This document shows, piece by piece, positions 1 to 9,356 of a DNA stretch of 64,000 nt. The stretch lies in NCBI RefSeq assembly GCF_003100395.1, contig NZ_CP029210.1, positions 1,612,001 through 1,676,000 of the forward strand. Reading direction: 5' to 3'. Numbering within the stretch: the first letter of the stretch is position 1; every line of letters begins with the position of its first letter. A program made the position numbers and the translations under genes. The notes beneath the pieces are model-generated. The model worked only from the letters and a program-made list of their open reading frames with translations, was not told the DNA's origin and ran no database searches. The stretch is from Aquabacterium olei. GTDB lineage: Bacteria > Pseudomonadota > Gammaproteobacteria > Burkholderiales > Burkholderiaceae_C.

Positions 1-795
1 CGGTTCGCTCTGGCCCATCTCGGCCAGGAACATGGCGCGGTCTTCGTCGTCCATCTCCGACAGCTCGGCTTCGGTCTTGGCGCAGATGGCCACCACCTCG
101 CCCTTCTGGGCCGCAGCGTACTCGCGCAGGCGGTCCAGCAACGGGTTGTTCTCGAAGCCGGTTTCCGACACGTTGCCCACGAACATCGCGGGCTTGGCCG
201 TGATCAGACACAGCGGCTTCAGGATGACGAGCTCTTCCTTGCTGAAGTCGATCGAGCGCACCGGCTGGGCCTGGTCGAGCGCGGCCTGGCACTTTTCCAG
301 CACCTTCACGAGGGCCGCGGCCTCCTTGTCGTTGCCCGAGCGGGCCGCCTTGTTGTAGCGGTGCAGGCTCTTTTCCACGGTGCCCAGGTCGGCCAGGCAC
401 AACTCGGTCTGGATGACCTCGATGTCGGCGATCGGGTCGACCTTGCCGGCCACGTGGATCACGTTGTCGTCCTCGAAGCAGCGCACCACGTTGACGATGG
501 CGTCGGTCTCGCGGATGTGGCTGAGGAACTGGTTGCCCAGGCCTTCGCCCTGCGAGGCACCCGCCACGAGGCCCGCGATGTCCACGAACTCGACGATGGC
601 CGGCAGGATGCGCTCGGGCTGGACGATTTCGGCCAGGGCCTGCAGACGCGGATCCGGCACCTCGACGACGCCCACATTGGGCTCGATCGTGCAGAAGGGG
701 TAGTTCTCAGCCGCGATGCCGGCCTTGGTCAGGGCATTGAACAGGGTGGACTTGCCCACATTGGGCAGGCCCACGATGCCGCACTTGAGGCTCAT
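1..795 (-). CDS. ychF: Ribosome-binding ATPase YchF (C-terminus cut by window edge)
   Basis: YchF/OLA1 is an Obg-family P-loop ATPase that binds ribosomes and is linked to oxidative-stress responses. Reading the minus strand from the ATG at 795 gives an N-terminus with the Walker A motif GLPNVGKST at residues 9-17. The frame stays open to the window edge, so 265 residues of a protein usually near 363 are present. The missing part would include most of the C-terminal TGS domain. It lies downstream of, and in the same direction as, the hybrid histidine kinase with a 91-base gap. The pth gene that often neighbours ychF is not on the visible side. Family assignment is firm. Confidence 0.95.
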   Translation of the reverse strand, partial: MSLKCGIVGLPNVGKSTLFNALTKAGIAAENYPFCTIEPNVGVVEVPDPRLQALAEIVQPERILPAIVEFVDIAGLVAGASQGEGLGNQFLSHIRETDAIVNVVRCFEDDNVIHVAGKVDPIADIEVIQTELCLADLGTVEKSLHRYNKAARSGNDKEAAALVKVLEKCQAALDQAQPVRSIDFSKEELVILKPLCLITAKPAMFVGNVSETGFENNPLLDRLREYAAAQKGEVVAICAKTEAELSEMDDEDRAMFLAEMGQSEP

Positions 796-886
796 GGATA
801 TTCCTGGAAGTGATGGGAGGGCCTGCTGGAAGCCGCCTTCAGGCAGCGCAGCCCGCGTGAACGGCACGCAGCCCGAAACGCGCATT

Positions 887-2782
887 TTACCCGGGGCCCA
901 GCTCGCGCGGTTGCAGCACCTCCGGCGGTGAAGCGGTTTCCGCCCAATGCGCCAGTTCGGCCAGCAATCGATGGCGATCCACGGGCTTGGTCATCACCTC
1001 GTTCATGCCGGCGGCCAGGCAGGCATGGCGGTCTTCCGCAAATGCATTGGCGGTCAGACCGATGACGGGCACATCGCGGCTGAGTTCACCCGCCTCGCCT
1101 TCGCGCAACTTCAGCGTTGCAGTCAGGCCGTCCATGCCGGGCATGCGCCAATCCATCAGCACGACCGCCGGCCGGTGGCTTCGCAAGTGGTCCAGCGCTG
1201 CCTGACCGTTGTCTGCCGTGTGCACACGGGCGCCGGCGCCTCGGAGCACCTCGCCGATCAGCATGCGGTTCACCTCATCGTCGTCCACCACCAGAACCAG
1301 CTGTCCCTGCAGCGACGGGCCAGACACGGCGGGGGGCGTTGGAGCGGGAAACGTCTCGTCCAGCACGGGCAGCGGCAGGTCGACCTGCAGGCACGTGCCG
1401 TGGCCGCGCCGGCTGTGCAAGGTGATGCGGCCGCCCATCAACAGCACCAGCTCCCGGCTGATGGTCAGGCCCAGTCCCGCGCCACCATGCTGGCGGGTGG
1501 CCCTCGTGTCGGCCTGGTAGAACGGCTCGAACACCCGCCTTTGCTCGGCTTCGTCCATGCCGGGCCCCGTGTCTTCCACAGACAGCCGCACCCACCCTTG
1601 CGCCACCTCCGTCTCCGGCAGTGCGTCCACCGTCAGCCGGACATGGCCTTGCGTGGTGAACTTGCAGGCATTGGCCATCAGGTTGATCAGCACCTGCGTC
1701 AGGCGCAATTCGTCGCCCAGCCGCATTGCGGGCAGTGCGTCAGGGATGCGCGCCTCCAGCGCCAGCCCCTTGAGCTCGGCCATCGGCCTCACCGCGGCCT
1801 GCGCGCGCTGAACCAGTTGGCGCAGGTCCAGTGGGTGCCGGGCGGCTTCGACGCGCCCCGCTTCGATGCGTGACATCTCCAGCACCTGGTCAATGAGGCT
1901 GAGCAGATGCTGGCCGCTGCTCTGGATGGTGCGCAGCAGCCGGGCCTCCGTGGCGGCATCGCCCACCAGGCTGCCCTTGTCTGCCAGCAGGTCTGCCGAG
2001 ACCAGCATGGCGTGCAGCGGGGTGCGCAGCTCATGGCTCATCACCGCCAGGAAGCGCGACTTCGCCTTCGACGCGGCCTCGGCGGCATCACGCGCCCGCG
2101 CGAGTTCCTCGGTGTGCGTATTGAGCCATGCGGCCAGCGCCTGGCGCGCATCGGTCGGCCCATCGCGCTCCCCGGCGACGATGAGGCCGATGCCGTGCCG
2201 GAAGCGCTCCACCACGATCAGGCTGACGAGGAAAGTGATCTGCATCAGCAAGCCGTTCACGATCAGCGAACGGGTGGTGTCGCTGTGGAAGCCCGGGGCG
2301 CCGTACCACCACAGCCACACCGCTGGCAGGGCGGCAGCGCCGGTCAGCAGCACCGAGATCGAGGCCGCCCAGCGCCACGGAAACGTCAGATGCATCAGGA
2401 GCGAGATCACGGGCAGCCACATGAAGTTGGTGGCCAGCCAGTGCGTCGTCACCCCGTCCGGGTTGAGCGCCAGGGCAAAGACGGTCGCCAGCATGAAGTA
2501 GGTGGCCACGCCGCCCGCAGCCTGACGCTGGGCGGACAGCAGTGCGCCGTGGTCGCGGCGCAAGCGGACGTGTTGCCACAGCAGGAAGCAGGCAAGGGCG
2601 GGCTGGGCCCACACGTCGTGTGAGGCGGCGACGCCCATCGCGCCTTCGCCGATCCACAACGCCAACGTCGCGAGCGCACCGATGAGCAGGATGCGCAGCG
2701 CGGTCTTGCGCTCGATCAACGACAGCGCCGAATCCCCTTCCAGGGACGCAGGGTCCATCCCGGCGGATCGCAGATCCGACAT
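887..2782 (-). CDS. Hybrid sensor histidine kinase/response regulator
   Basis: A 631-residue membrane-bound hybrid kinase. The N-terminal third (about residues 30-200) holds five or six hydrophobic segments and no recognisable periplasmic sensor domain. The HisKA box SHELRTPLH follows, with the phospho-acceptor His near residue 250, then an HATPase_c domain with an N box ([11 protein letters not shown]) and G1 box ([10 protein letters not shown]). The C-terminus is a receiver domain with acidic pocket VVDDDE and phospho-acceptor Asp in VLMDWRMPG. No HPt or output domain and no neighbouring response regulator is visible, so the partner is unknown. The ATG at 2782 is chosen; an in-frame GTG at 2788 is the alternative. 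It is divergent from the UbiH-family gene, with an inverted repeat between them. Confidence 0.9.
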   Translation of the reverse strand: MSDLRSAGMDPASLEGDSALSLIERKTALRILLIGALATLALWIGEGAMGVAASHDVWAQPALACFLLWQHVRLRRDHGALLSAQRQAAGGVATYFMLATVFALALNPDGVTTHWLATNFMWLPVISLLMHLTFPWRWAASISVLLTGAAALPAVWLWWYGAPGFHSDTTRSLIVNGLLMQITFLVSLIVVERFRHGIGLIVAGERDGPTDARQALAAWLNTHTEELARARDAAEAASKAKSRFLAVMSHELRTPLHAMLVSADLLADKGSLVGDAATEARLLRTIQSSGQHLLSLIDQVLEMSRIEAGRVEAARHPLDLRQLVQRAQAAVRPMAELKGLALEARIPDALPAMRLGDELRLTQVLINLMANACKFTTQGHVRLTVDALPETEVAQGWVRLSVEDTGPGMDEAEQRRVFEPFYQADTRATRQHGGAGLGLTISRELVLLMGGRITLHSRRGHGTCLQVDLPLPVLDETFPAPTPPAVSGPSLQGQLVLVVDDDEVNRMLIGEVLRGAGARVHTADNGQAALDHLRSHRPAVVLMDWRMPGMDGLTATLKLREGEAGELSRDVPVIGLTANAFAEDRHACLAAGMNEVMTKPVDRHRLLAELAHWAETASPPEVLQPRELGPG

Positions 2783-2810
2783 TCCCACCCCATGATCTTG
2801 TTTTGCGTGA

Positions 2811-2832
2811 ATCCCGTATTAGATTACGGGAT
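2811..2832. promoter_or_regulatory. Perfect 8-bp inverted repeat in the divergent kinase/ubiH-family gap
   Basis: ATCCCGTA, a 6-base spacer (TTAGAT), then TACGGGAT. It lies 29 bases before the kinase start on one side and 59 bases before the hydroxylase start on the other, so it could be an operator or a leader hairpin. No T-run follows on either strand, which argues against an intrinsic terminator. The binding protein, if any, is unknown. Confidence 0.4.
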
Positions 2833-2890
2833 GCCTTTGACCACGCTGTATTGAACAGGCGGCGAGGGCGCATTTGATGGCGGGTTTTCC

Positions 2891-4048
2891 ATGGTGGATG
2901 GTGCGTTTGATGTGTGTGTCAGTGGCTCGGGTGCCGTGGCGATGAGCCTGGCCCTGGCGCTGTCGGCGGAAGGTTGGCGTGTGGCCTGGGCCAAGGCGCC
3001 GCCCCCGGTGAACCCTCGCCCCGATGTGCGGACCTACGCACTCAATGCGCGCGCGGTGAACCTGCTCGAGCGTCTGCGCATCTGGCCTTCCTTGAAAGCC
3101 CATGCCACGCCCGTCACGGACATGGCCATCCGCGGTGATGGTGAAGGCCTGCTGCGGTTTTCCAGCTGGGCTCAGCATGTCAGCGAACTGGCGTGGATCG
3201 TTGACGCGGCGGCTCTCGAGCGCCTGCTCGGCGAAGCGCTGCGTTTTGCCCCGCGCGTCGAGGTCGTGCCTGCGCTGCAAGGCACGACGCCGCCGGTGCC
3301 CGCGCACCTGTTGGCCATCTGCGAAGGCAAGCACTCCGACACCCGCGCCGCACTGGGCGTGGGTTTTGACCGGCGCGACTATGGCCATTGGGGCGTGGCC
3401 GCCCGGCTGAAGGCCAGCGTGCCGCATCACGGCCTGGCGCGCCAGTGGTTCCGCTCGCCCGACATCCTCGCGCTGCTGCCTTTCCAGGATCCGCAGCCGG
3501 GCGCCTCGTACGGGCTGGTCTGGTCGGTGCCGCGCGAACGTGCCGAGCAGCTCATGGCCCTGTCGCCCACCGACTTCGAAGCGACGCTGGCCCAGGCCCT
3601 GCGCGAGAGCGACCCCGAAGCCGCCGAACAGGTCGGCACCCTCACGCTCTCGTCCGAAGTGGCGGCCTGGCCGCTGGCCCTGGCCCGCGCGCAACGCTGG
3701 AGCGGCCCCGGCTGGGTGCTGCTGGGCGATGCGGCCCACCAGGTGCATCCGCTGGCCGGACAGGGACTCAACCTCGGGCTGGCCGATGTGGACACCCTCG
3801 TCTCGGTGCTGCGCGATGCGCGTGCCACGGAACCTTGGCGCCACGCCGGGGACGAACGGACACTGCGGCGCTACGTGCGCCAGCGGCAGTGGCCCACCGT
3901 CGCGATGTCGACCCTGACCGACGGCCTGCTGCACCTGTTTGCCGATGACCGCGCGCCGCTGAAGGCCGTGCGCAACGCAGGCATGCGGGTGGTGGAGGGC
4001 ATGGGGCCCCTGAAACACTGGCTGGTGGGTCGGGCGCTCGACGCCTGA
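2891..4048 (+). CDS. UbiH/UbiF/VisC-family FAD-dependent hydroxylase
   Basis: A 385-residue flavoprotein monooxygenase of the group that hydroxylates the ubiquinone ring. The N-terminal dinucleotide fold shows VSGSGAVAMSLALAL at about residues 10-24. The second FAD-contacting motif, GDAAHQVHPLAGQG, begins at residue 279 and is diagnostic of the UbiH group. Length matches the family (about 380-400). Which ring position it acts on cannot be read from sequence alone. The ATG at 2891 follows a leader with no strong ribosome-binding site. Its stop overlaps an ATG at 4048, so it is probably co-transcribed with the DsbC-type gene downstream, although no functional link between the two is obvious. 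Confidence 0.88.
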   Translation: MVDGAFDVCVSGSGAVAMSLALALSAEGWRVAWAKAPPPVNPRPDVRTYALNARAVNLLERLRIWPSLKAHATPVTDMAIRGDGEGLLRFSSWAQHVSELAWIVDAAALERLLGEALRFAPRVEVVPALQGTTPPVPAHLLAICEGKHSDTRAALGVGFDRRDYGHWGVAARLKASVPHHGLARQWFRSPDILALLPFQDPQPGASYGLVWSVPRERAEQLMALSPTDFEATLAQALRESDPEAAEQVGTLTLSSEVAAWPLALARAQRWSGPGWVLLGDAAHQVHPLAGQGLNLGLADVDTLVSVLRDARATEPWRHAGDERTLRRYVRQRQWPTVAMSTLTDGLLHLFADDRAPLKAVRNAGMRVVEGMGPLKHWLVGRALDA

Positions 4049-4086
4049 TGCGCGGCCCTTCCTCACCCCACCGGAACCCATCGTTC

Positions 4087-4854
4087 ATGCCCTTGACCGT
4101 TTTCCGTCCCACCGCGCTGGCGTTCGCGCTCGTCGCGGGCCTGGCTGCACCGCTGCCCTCCATTGCCCAGCAGCCGGCCGACCTGCCAGCCGCGCAGCTC
4201 AACACGCTGAGGCAGAAGCTCGCGCAGCGCCTGCCGGATCTGCCGCCCATCGAAGGCGCGCGCCCCGCACCGGTGCCCGGCCTCATCGAGCTTCGCGGGG
4301 GCGGGCACGTGTTCTACACGGATGCCAATGGCGAGTACCTGATCGACGGCAACGTGCTGGAAACGCGCAGCCGCCGCAACCTCACCGAAGAGCGGCTTGA
4401 CGAGATCAACAAGGTCGACGTCGACCAGTTGCCGCTGAAGGATGCGGTGGTCTGGAAGAGCGGCAACGGCAAGCGCCGCCTGATTGTGTTTGCTGATCCC
4501 AACTGCGGGTACTGCAAGCGCCTCGAGCGCGAACTGCAGCAGGTGAAGGACGTCACCGTCTACAACTTCGTCGTGGCCATCCTGGGCGACGACTCCCGCC
4601 AGAAGGCCGAGGCCATCTGGTGCGCCAAGGACCGGACGCAGGCCTGGCGCGACTGGATGCTCAACGGCGTCACACCGCCGCGCGTGCTGGGGGCCTGCAA
4701 CTCGCCCATCCAGCGCAACGGGGCGCTGGCGCAGCGCCTGCGCGTCAACGGCACGCCTGCCATCTTCTTCGACGACGGCAGCCGTGTGCCCGGTGCCGCC
4801 AGCGCGGCCACGATCGAGCAGCGCATCCTCAAGGCCCAGGCGCGAGGCGGCTGA
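4087..4854 (+). CDS. dsbC: DsbC family thiol:disulfide interchange protein
   Basis: Periplasmic disulfide isomerase of 255 residues. A signal peptide ends in an alanine-rich segment before QQPAD. An N-terminal dimerisation region (about residues 60-120) is followed by a thioredoxin-like domain with active-site CGYC at residues 140-143 in the context FADPNCGYCK. Two further cysteines (in EAIWCAKD and LGACNSP) match the structural disulfide of DsbC. An in-frame ATG at 4048 overlaps the upstream stop, but it would put 13 polar residues before the signal peptide; 4087 is preferred, with a weak GGAA about 12 bases upstream. The convergent DUF3108 gene ends 3 bases after the stop, leaving no room for a separate terminator. 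Confidence 0.9.
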   Translation: MPLTVFRPTALAFALVAGLAAPLPSIAQQPADLPAAQLNTLRQKLAQRLPDLPPIEGARPAPVPGLIELRGGGHVFYTDANGEYLIDGNVLETRSRRNLTEERLDEINKVDVDQLPLKDAVVWKSGNGKRRLIVFADPNCGYCKRLERELQQVKDVTVYNFVVAILGDDSRQKAEAIWCAKDRTQAWRDWMLNGVTPPRVLGACNSPIQRNGALAQRLRVNGTPAIFFDDGSRVPGAASAATIEQRILKAQARGG

Positions 4855-4857
4855 ACC

Positions 4858-6096
4858 TCAAGGCGCAGGCACCGAGCCCGCGCCATTCACTGCGGCGGGC
4901 CTGCCCATCTGGGGCGCGCCATTCATGCGCAGTTCCATGAAGTTGGCGTCGCCCTGGCGCAGCATCATCCGCACGGGCAGGTACTGCAGGCCGGGCGCAA
5001 ACCACAGCTCCAGGCTGAGGTTGTTGTTGTCTTCCACCAGGCGCCGCGGGCGCACGTGCACGGTCGGTACCGCGCCGATCGGCGTATCGAGCACCTCTTC
5101 GCCCAGCACGTCGTAGGCAATCACTTCGATCTTGCGTGCCGAGGCAATCGGCAACTCGATGCGTTGGCCGGCCTGCACCAGCGACGGCCGGGTGATGAAC
5201 TGGTAGGCCAGGTGAATCATCTGGCTGAGCGGGTCCTGCAGGGCCGGGGGGCGGGGCACGCGGCTCCCATCCGGCAACTGAACCTCGTCGCCGTCGATCT
5301 GGACCACCTTGGGTTTGCCGCTGCGGATCAGCAGACGGTTGACGTTCTCGTACCGTTCCGGCTGCAGTCCTTGCGGCGTGATCCGCCCCTGGCTGCTGAG
5401 GTTCCACGAGCCGATCGGCGCGAAGCTGGGGCCCACGATGGCGTCCAGGTGCACCTGATAGCGCTCGCCCTGGCGCACCCACTCCACGGCCGCCTGACCC
5501 TGGATGGGGCCGCGGTAGTTGCCCGTCATCTTGAAGCGCACCCGGGCCGCCGTGGGCCAGACAAAGCCCGGGGCGCTGGCGGCCTGCGACGGTGTTGAGG
5601 CCGCGGCTGCGACCGAGGTGGGGGCGCTGGCTGCCGCCACAGACACCGGCGGGCTGGCAGCCGAGGCGGCGGCTTGGGCTGCCGAGGCCTCGTCCGCGAG
5701 CGCGGCTTCCGACACGGCTTCAGAGGCCGCCTCGGCCTGGGCCACAGCCGAAGCCGGATCCAGCGGCGCGCTGGCAGCCTCGGCCGGTGGCGGCGCCACC
5801 TTGGGCTTCGTGCGTGGCTTCGGCGCCCGGCGTGGCGCAGGAGGCGGCGCCGGGGGCGCTGCAGCCACCGGCGGGGCCGTCAGGCGCATCTCGCTCACGT
5901 AAACGGCCTCCATGCGCTGAATGCGCCGCGCTTCCTCGCCCGGGTCCACCTGCAGGCGCTCGGCCACCTCGCCCGTCAGCCACAGATGGCCGAGCGTCAC
6001 CGCCACCACCAGCGCGGTCAGCCAGGTGGCGTGTCGGCGCAGCCGGCGCGGTGCGTTCCGGGGGCGCTCCGCCGGGCGGGCGGCTCCATTCGTCAT
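4858..6096 (-). CDS. DUF3108 domain-containing protein
   Basis: A 412-residue protein of unknown function. A basic N-terminus precedes one membrane segment (about residues 25-45). A long Ala/Pro/Lys-rich linker (about residues 75-200) recalls the periplasm-spanning region of TonB. The C-terminal DUF3108 domain (about 205-400) is predicted to be periplasmic; residues such as FKMTGNYRG and LWFAPGLQYLPVRM fit the family. The ATG overlaps the stop of the M61 peptidase by one base, indicating translational coupling. The linker is compositionally biased and produces long spurious open frames on the other strand. Function is not known; a cell-envelope role is inference from topology. Confidence 0.85.
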   Translation of the reverse strand: MTNGAARPAERPRNAPRRLRRHATWLTALVVAVTLGHLWLTGEVAERLQVDPGEEARRIQRMEAVYVSEMRLTAPPVAAAPPAPPPAPRRAPKPRTKPKVAPPPAEAASAPLDPASAVAQAEAASEAVSEAALADEASAAQAAASAASPPVSVAAASAPTSVAAAASTPSQAASAPGFVWPTAARVRFKMTGNYRGPIQGQAAVEWVRQGERYQVHLDAIVGPSFAPIGSWNLSSQGRITPQGLQPERYENVNRLLIRSGKPKVVQIDGDEVQLPDGSRVPRPPALQDPLSQMIHLAYQFITRPSLVQAGQRIELPIASARKIEVIAYDVLGEEVLDTPIGAVPTVHVRPRRLVEDNNNLSLELWFAPGLQYLPVRMMLRQGDANFMELRMNGAPQMGRPAAVNGAGSVPAP

Positions 6097-7895
6097 CAGC
6101 GTGTCAGCCAGGCCCGCCTGCGTTGCAGTGCCTCGGGTTGCGGGCTGTCTGCCGGCATCAGCGTCACCACGTCCGCCGCGGCGGGTGACAGGGCGCGGCC
6201 CTGCAGGGCAGGCAGGCTCACTGTCAGCACGCGACCATCCCGCGCCAGCAGCAGAGGCTGGGCACGGCTCGCGTCATGCCAGGTGGTGAGGTCGTCCGCC
6301 TTGCGCAGACGCCAGCCAGCCAGGGCCAGCAGCTCGTCGCCTGCGCTGAGGCCGGCTTCCTCGCCCGCACCGCCGTGCATCACGGCCTGCACCTTCAGCG
6401 CGCCGCCCGATTCGCTGAGCTTCACGCCCAACTGCTGGGCCAGGCTGCCCGCCTTGGTCGACCAGGCCACACCGTGCTCCGACAGGAGTTCTGGCAGTGG
6501 CAGGTCGCCGGTGCCTTCCGTCCAGGCGTGCAGCGCGGTCTGCCAGCCGGCCAGGGCGTCCGTGGTCTTCGCACCCTTCGGTGGGGCACCGGCTTCGTCG
6601 GCCAGGGCCTGCGTCACATCGGCTTCCGTGATCGCCCGCCCCAGTGCCCACAGCCGGCGCATCACGCCGTCCAGCGATGGCAGCTGGCCATCGCCGCGTG
6701 CGGGCAGCGCACGCAGGCTCAGATCCAGCGCCAGCGCCACCAGCGAGCCCTTGGTGTAGTAGTTCACCGTCGCGTTGGCGGTGTTTTCATCCTGGCGGTA
6801 ATAGCGCGTCCAGGCGTCGAAGCTGGCCTGCCCGACGCTGTACTGCAGGCGCCCCGGTGCGGCCAGCACGAGGTTCACCGTGCGGGCCAGCAGCTTCAGG
6901 TAGGTCGCCGCGTCGATCAGCCCGGTGCGCAGCAGGAACTGGTCGTCGTAGTACGAGGTGAAGCCTTCGAAGAACCACAGCATGCGCGTGGGGTTCTCGC
7001 GGCTGAGCTCGTACGGATCGAAGGCCACGGGCTTCAGGCGCTTCACGTTCCAGGTGTGGAAGTACTCGTGGCTGATGAGGCCCAGCAAGGTCGTGTAGGC
7101 GTCCTGGTTCAGCGGGCGGCCCTGGCGTGGCAGGTCCTTGCGGCTGCAGATCAGGGCCGTGCTGGCCCGGTGTTCCAGGCCGCCATAGCCGTCTTCCACG
7201 GCGTTCAGCATGAACACGTAATGCTGGAACGGGGCCTTGCGCCGCCCGTGCCAGAACGCGATCTGTGCCTCGCACACCTTGCGGGTGTCGTCCAGCAGGC
7301 GCTGGCCGTCGAAGTCGGCCGGGGCGCCCGCCACCACGAATTCATGCTGAACGCCCCGCACGGTGAACGCGCCACGCCAGAAGGTGCCCAGCTCCACGGG
7401 GTGGTCGATCAGCTCGTCGTAGTCCGCCGCCACATAGTCGCCCACGCCCTGGGCATTGACCTTGACCGCCGGCAGCGCCGTCGCCACCGACCACCCCCGC
7501 GGCAGCCCGGTGATCTTCACCCGGTGCGGCTGGGCCTCGAAGCCGTGGGCCTTCAGGAACACGCTCGTGCCGTTGAAGAAGCCGCGCGAGGCGTCCAGGA
7601 ACGCCGCCCGCACCGAGGTGTCGAAGGCATAAACCTCGTAGCGCAGCGTCAGTGCGCCCTCACCTGCACAGCGCACCTGCCAGCTGGCCTTGTCGAGGCA
7701 GCGCACCTCACAAGGCTGGCCGCCCTGCGTGGCCGTGATCGGCGACAGGTGCCGCGCGAACTCACGCACGAGGTAGCTGCCCGGAATCCACACCGGCAGG
7801 CTGAACACCTGCTCGGCGGCAGGTTGCGCCACCTTCAGCGTCACGACAAAACGGTGGGCGTGGGCGTCGCCCACCTCGATGCGGTAGTCGATCAT
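6096..7895 (-). CDS. M61 family metallopeptidase with C-terminal PDZ domain
   Basis: A 599-residue zinc peptidase of the glycyl-aminopeptidase (M61) family. The N-terminal beta-rich domain starts DYRIEVGDAHAHRF. The catalytic domain carries the zinc motif HEYFH at residues 276-280, followed by TWNVKRLKP, typical of M61. A downstream ENPTRMLWFFEGFTSYY segment supplies the third zinc ligand region. A PDZ-like domain sits at about residues 490-570. No signal peptide is evident, so a cytoplasmic location is likely. It begins 7 bases after the DUF3429 gene and overlaps DUF3108 by one base, within a five-gene minus-strand unit. Natural substrate is unknown. Confidence 0.92.
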   Translation of the reverse strand: MIDYRIEVGDAHAHRFVVTLKVAQPAAEQVFSLPVWIPGSYLVREFARHLSPITATQGGQPCEVRCLDKASWQVRCAGEGALTLRYEVYAFDTSVRAAFLDASRGFFNGTSVFLKAHGFEAQPHRVKITGLPRGWSVATALPAVKVNAQGVGDYVAADYDELIDHPVELGTFWRGAFTVRGVQHEFVVAGAPADFDGQRLLDDTRKVCEAQIAFWHGRRKAPFQHYVFMLNAVEDGYGGLEHRASTALICSRKDLPRQGRPLNQDAYTTLLGLISHEYFHTWNVKRLKPVAFDPYELSRENPTRMLWFFEGFTSYYDDQFLLRTGLIDAATYLKLLARTVNLVLAAPGRLQYSVGQASFDAWTRYYRQDENTANATVNYYTKGSLVALALDLSLRALPARGDGQLPSLDGVMRRLWALGRAITEADVTQALADEAGAPPKGAKTTDALAGWQTALHAWTEGTGDLPLPELLSEHGVAWSTKAGSLAQQLGVKLSESGGALKVQAVMHGGAGEEAGLSAGDELLALAGWRLRKADDLTTWHDASRAQPLLLARDGRVLTVSLPALQGRALSPAAADVVTLMPADSPQPEALQRRRAWLTR

Positions 7896-7902
7896 GCAGA
7901 CC

Positions 7903-8436
7903 TCAGATCTGGGCAGCGGCCAGGAAACAGCTCAGGCTGGCGAACACCGTGAGCCGAAAGCGCAGGGTCAGCCAACCCGCCGCGCCGAGCTCCGGATAAC
8001 GCTTGCGGTCGATCAGGTAGCAGCCGATCAGCAACCCGCCCAGCACGACCAGACCGGCATGCGGTGGCATCAGCAGGGCCACCCAGGCCGCAAGCGAAAA
8101 CGCGATGCCAGCCCACAGCGCCCGATGGTGGCTGGGCAGCTCGGCCTCGCCTGCCGCATTGCGCAGCATCACCAGCCCCCACGGGATGCCGCCCAGAAAG
8201 GACACGATCAGCGCGGCGTAACTGGTGAGCGCCCGCACGACAAAAATGAAGGGCTCTTCTTCCACGCGCCCCACGAGCAGCCAGACGAACAGGGCGCCGG
8301 CCACGAACGGGATCAACCCGGCGTAGCCCAGCTTGTTGGCCAGTTCGCCGGGTTCGCTGTGATGGTGAGGGTCGGTGGGCAGGGTCAGGGTAGGGGGGGT
8401 CGTGCTCACGATGTCACGCTTTCTGATTGGGTTCAA
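7903..8436 (-). CDS. DUF3429 domain-containing membrane protein
   Basis: A 177-residue integral membrane protein with about five hydrophobic segments after a Pro/His-rich polar N-terminus. The segments KLGYAGLIPFVAGALFVWLL and IVSFLGGIPWGLVML match the pattern of DUF3429 proteins. The chosen ATG is at 8436; a GTG nine codons later (before STTPPTL) would also work and cannot be excluded. It sits between the RsmI-like methylase and the M61 peptidase on the same strand with short gaps. Function unknown. Confidence 0.8.
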   Translation of the reverse strand: MNPIRKRDIVSTTPPTLTLPTDPHHHSEPGELANKLGYAGLIPFVAGALFVWLLVGRVEEEPFIFVVRALTSYAALIVSFLGGIPWGLVMLRNAAGEAELPSHHRALWAGIAFSLAAWVALLMPPHAGLVVLGGLLIGCYLIDRKRYPELGAAGWLTLRFRLTVFASLSCFLAAAQI

Positions 8437-8507
8437 CGCCGGAAAATCGGTCTTCGCATTGTGTCAAGAAGCCCGTGTCCCTGTGCGACGCAGGCTGGCT
8501 TCCTGGC

Positions 8508-9308
8508 TCACGCCGCGAGCCAGCTGAATACGGCCGGCACCTTGTCGGGCAGGGCCAACGGCTGCTCGCGCCAGCGCGCCACGGTGGCCGTGCGGGCAAA
8601 GCCGCCGGGCAGCGTCAGGCCGCAGGCCACGCTCAGTTGTGTCGTCGGCTGCAGGTGCTGCACCAGGGCCTCCCACAGCGCCACATTGCGATAGGGCGTC
8701 TCGATGGCGATCTGCGTCTGGTGGGCGCGGCGAGACTGCGTCTCCAGGTCCTTGATCCGCTGCGCGCGTTGAGCCGTTTCGGTGGGCAGGTAGCCCGCAA
8801 ACGCGAAGCTCTGGCCGTGCAGGCCGCTGGCGGCCAGGGCCAGCAGCAGCGAGGTCGGCCCCGAGAACGGCACCACCTCGATGCCGGCCTGGTGTGCCGC
8901 CTTCACCAGCGCCGAACCCGGGTCGGCCACACCCGGCAGGCCGGCTTCGGAGATCAGCCCGATGTCGTGCCCCTCCAGTGCCGGCAGCAACAGGTTGAGC
9001 AGCACCTCGCCCGCATCGCCTTGCCCCCCCTTGGCGCCGCCCTTGGCCGGGCGCGGCAGCACCTCGATGCGCTGCTCCTGCATCGGCGTCTGCAGCGGCA
9101 CCACCTCCGACACGCGTTTCAGGAAGGCGCGTGTCGTCTTGGCGTTCTCCGCCACCCAGTGGCTCAGCGAGGCCGCCGTCTCGATCACGCCATGCGGAAT
9201 CACCATGCGGATGTCCGGCAGCGGGCCGTCCTCCTCGGCGTGGCCCAGATCGAGGGTGTTGGGAATCAGCAGCAGGCGGCCGGTGCGGCGTGAAGAGGCT
9301 TGGCTCAT
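8508..9308 (-). CDS. RsmI-like SAM-dependent methyltransferase (tetrapyrrole methylase fold)
   Basis: A 266-residue protein related to RsmI, the 16S rRNA C1402 ribose methylase. It keeps the GLISEAGLPGVADPGS segment and the following PFSGPTSLLLALAASGL segment that form the SAM site in this fold. The N-terminus (GRLLLIPNTLDLG) differs from the canonical RsmI start, and the protein resembles the short Burkholderiales paralogue often found next to maf. It is therefore not named rsmI here. It lies between maf (48-base gap) and DUF3429. RNA methylation is likely by family; the exact substrate is unknown. Confidence 0.8.
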   Translation of the reverse strand: MSQASSRRTGRLLLIPNTLDLGHAEEDGPLPDIRMVIPHGVIETAASLSHWVAENAKTTRAFLKRVSEVVPLQTPMQEQRIEVLPRPAKGGAKGGQGDAGEVLLNLLLPALEGHDIGLISEAGLPGVADPGSALVKAAHQAGIEVVPFSGPTSLLLALAASGLHGQSFAFAGYLPTETAQRAQRIKDLETQSRRAHQTQIAIETPYRNVALWEALVQHLQPTTQLSVACGLTLPGGFARTATVARWREQPLALPDKVPAVFSWLAA

Positions 9309-9356
9309 GGGGTGTCTTCAAGAAAGAAAGGCAAGAAGGGGGGGCGGTCGGCCGGG

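Noticed and set aside
5560-5900. Repeat-like Ala/Pro-rich region in the DUF3108 gene
   Set aside because: It is a low-complexity protein linker, not a DNA repeat or mobile element.
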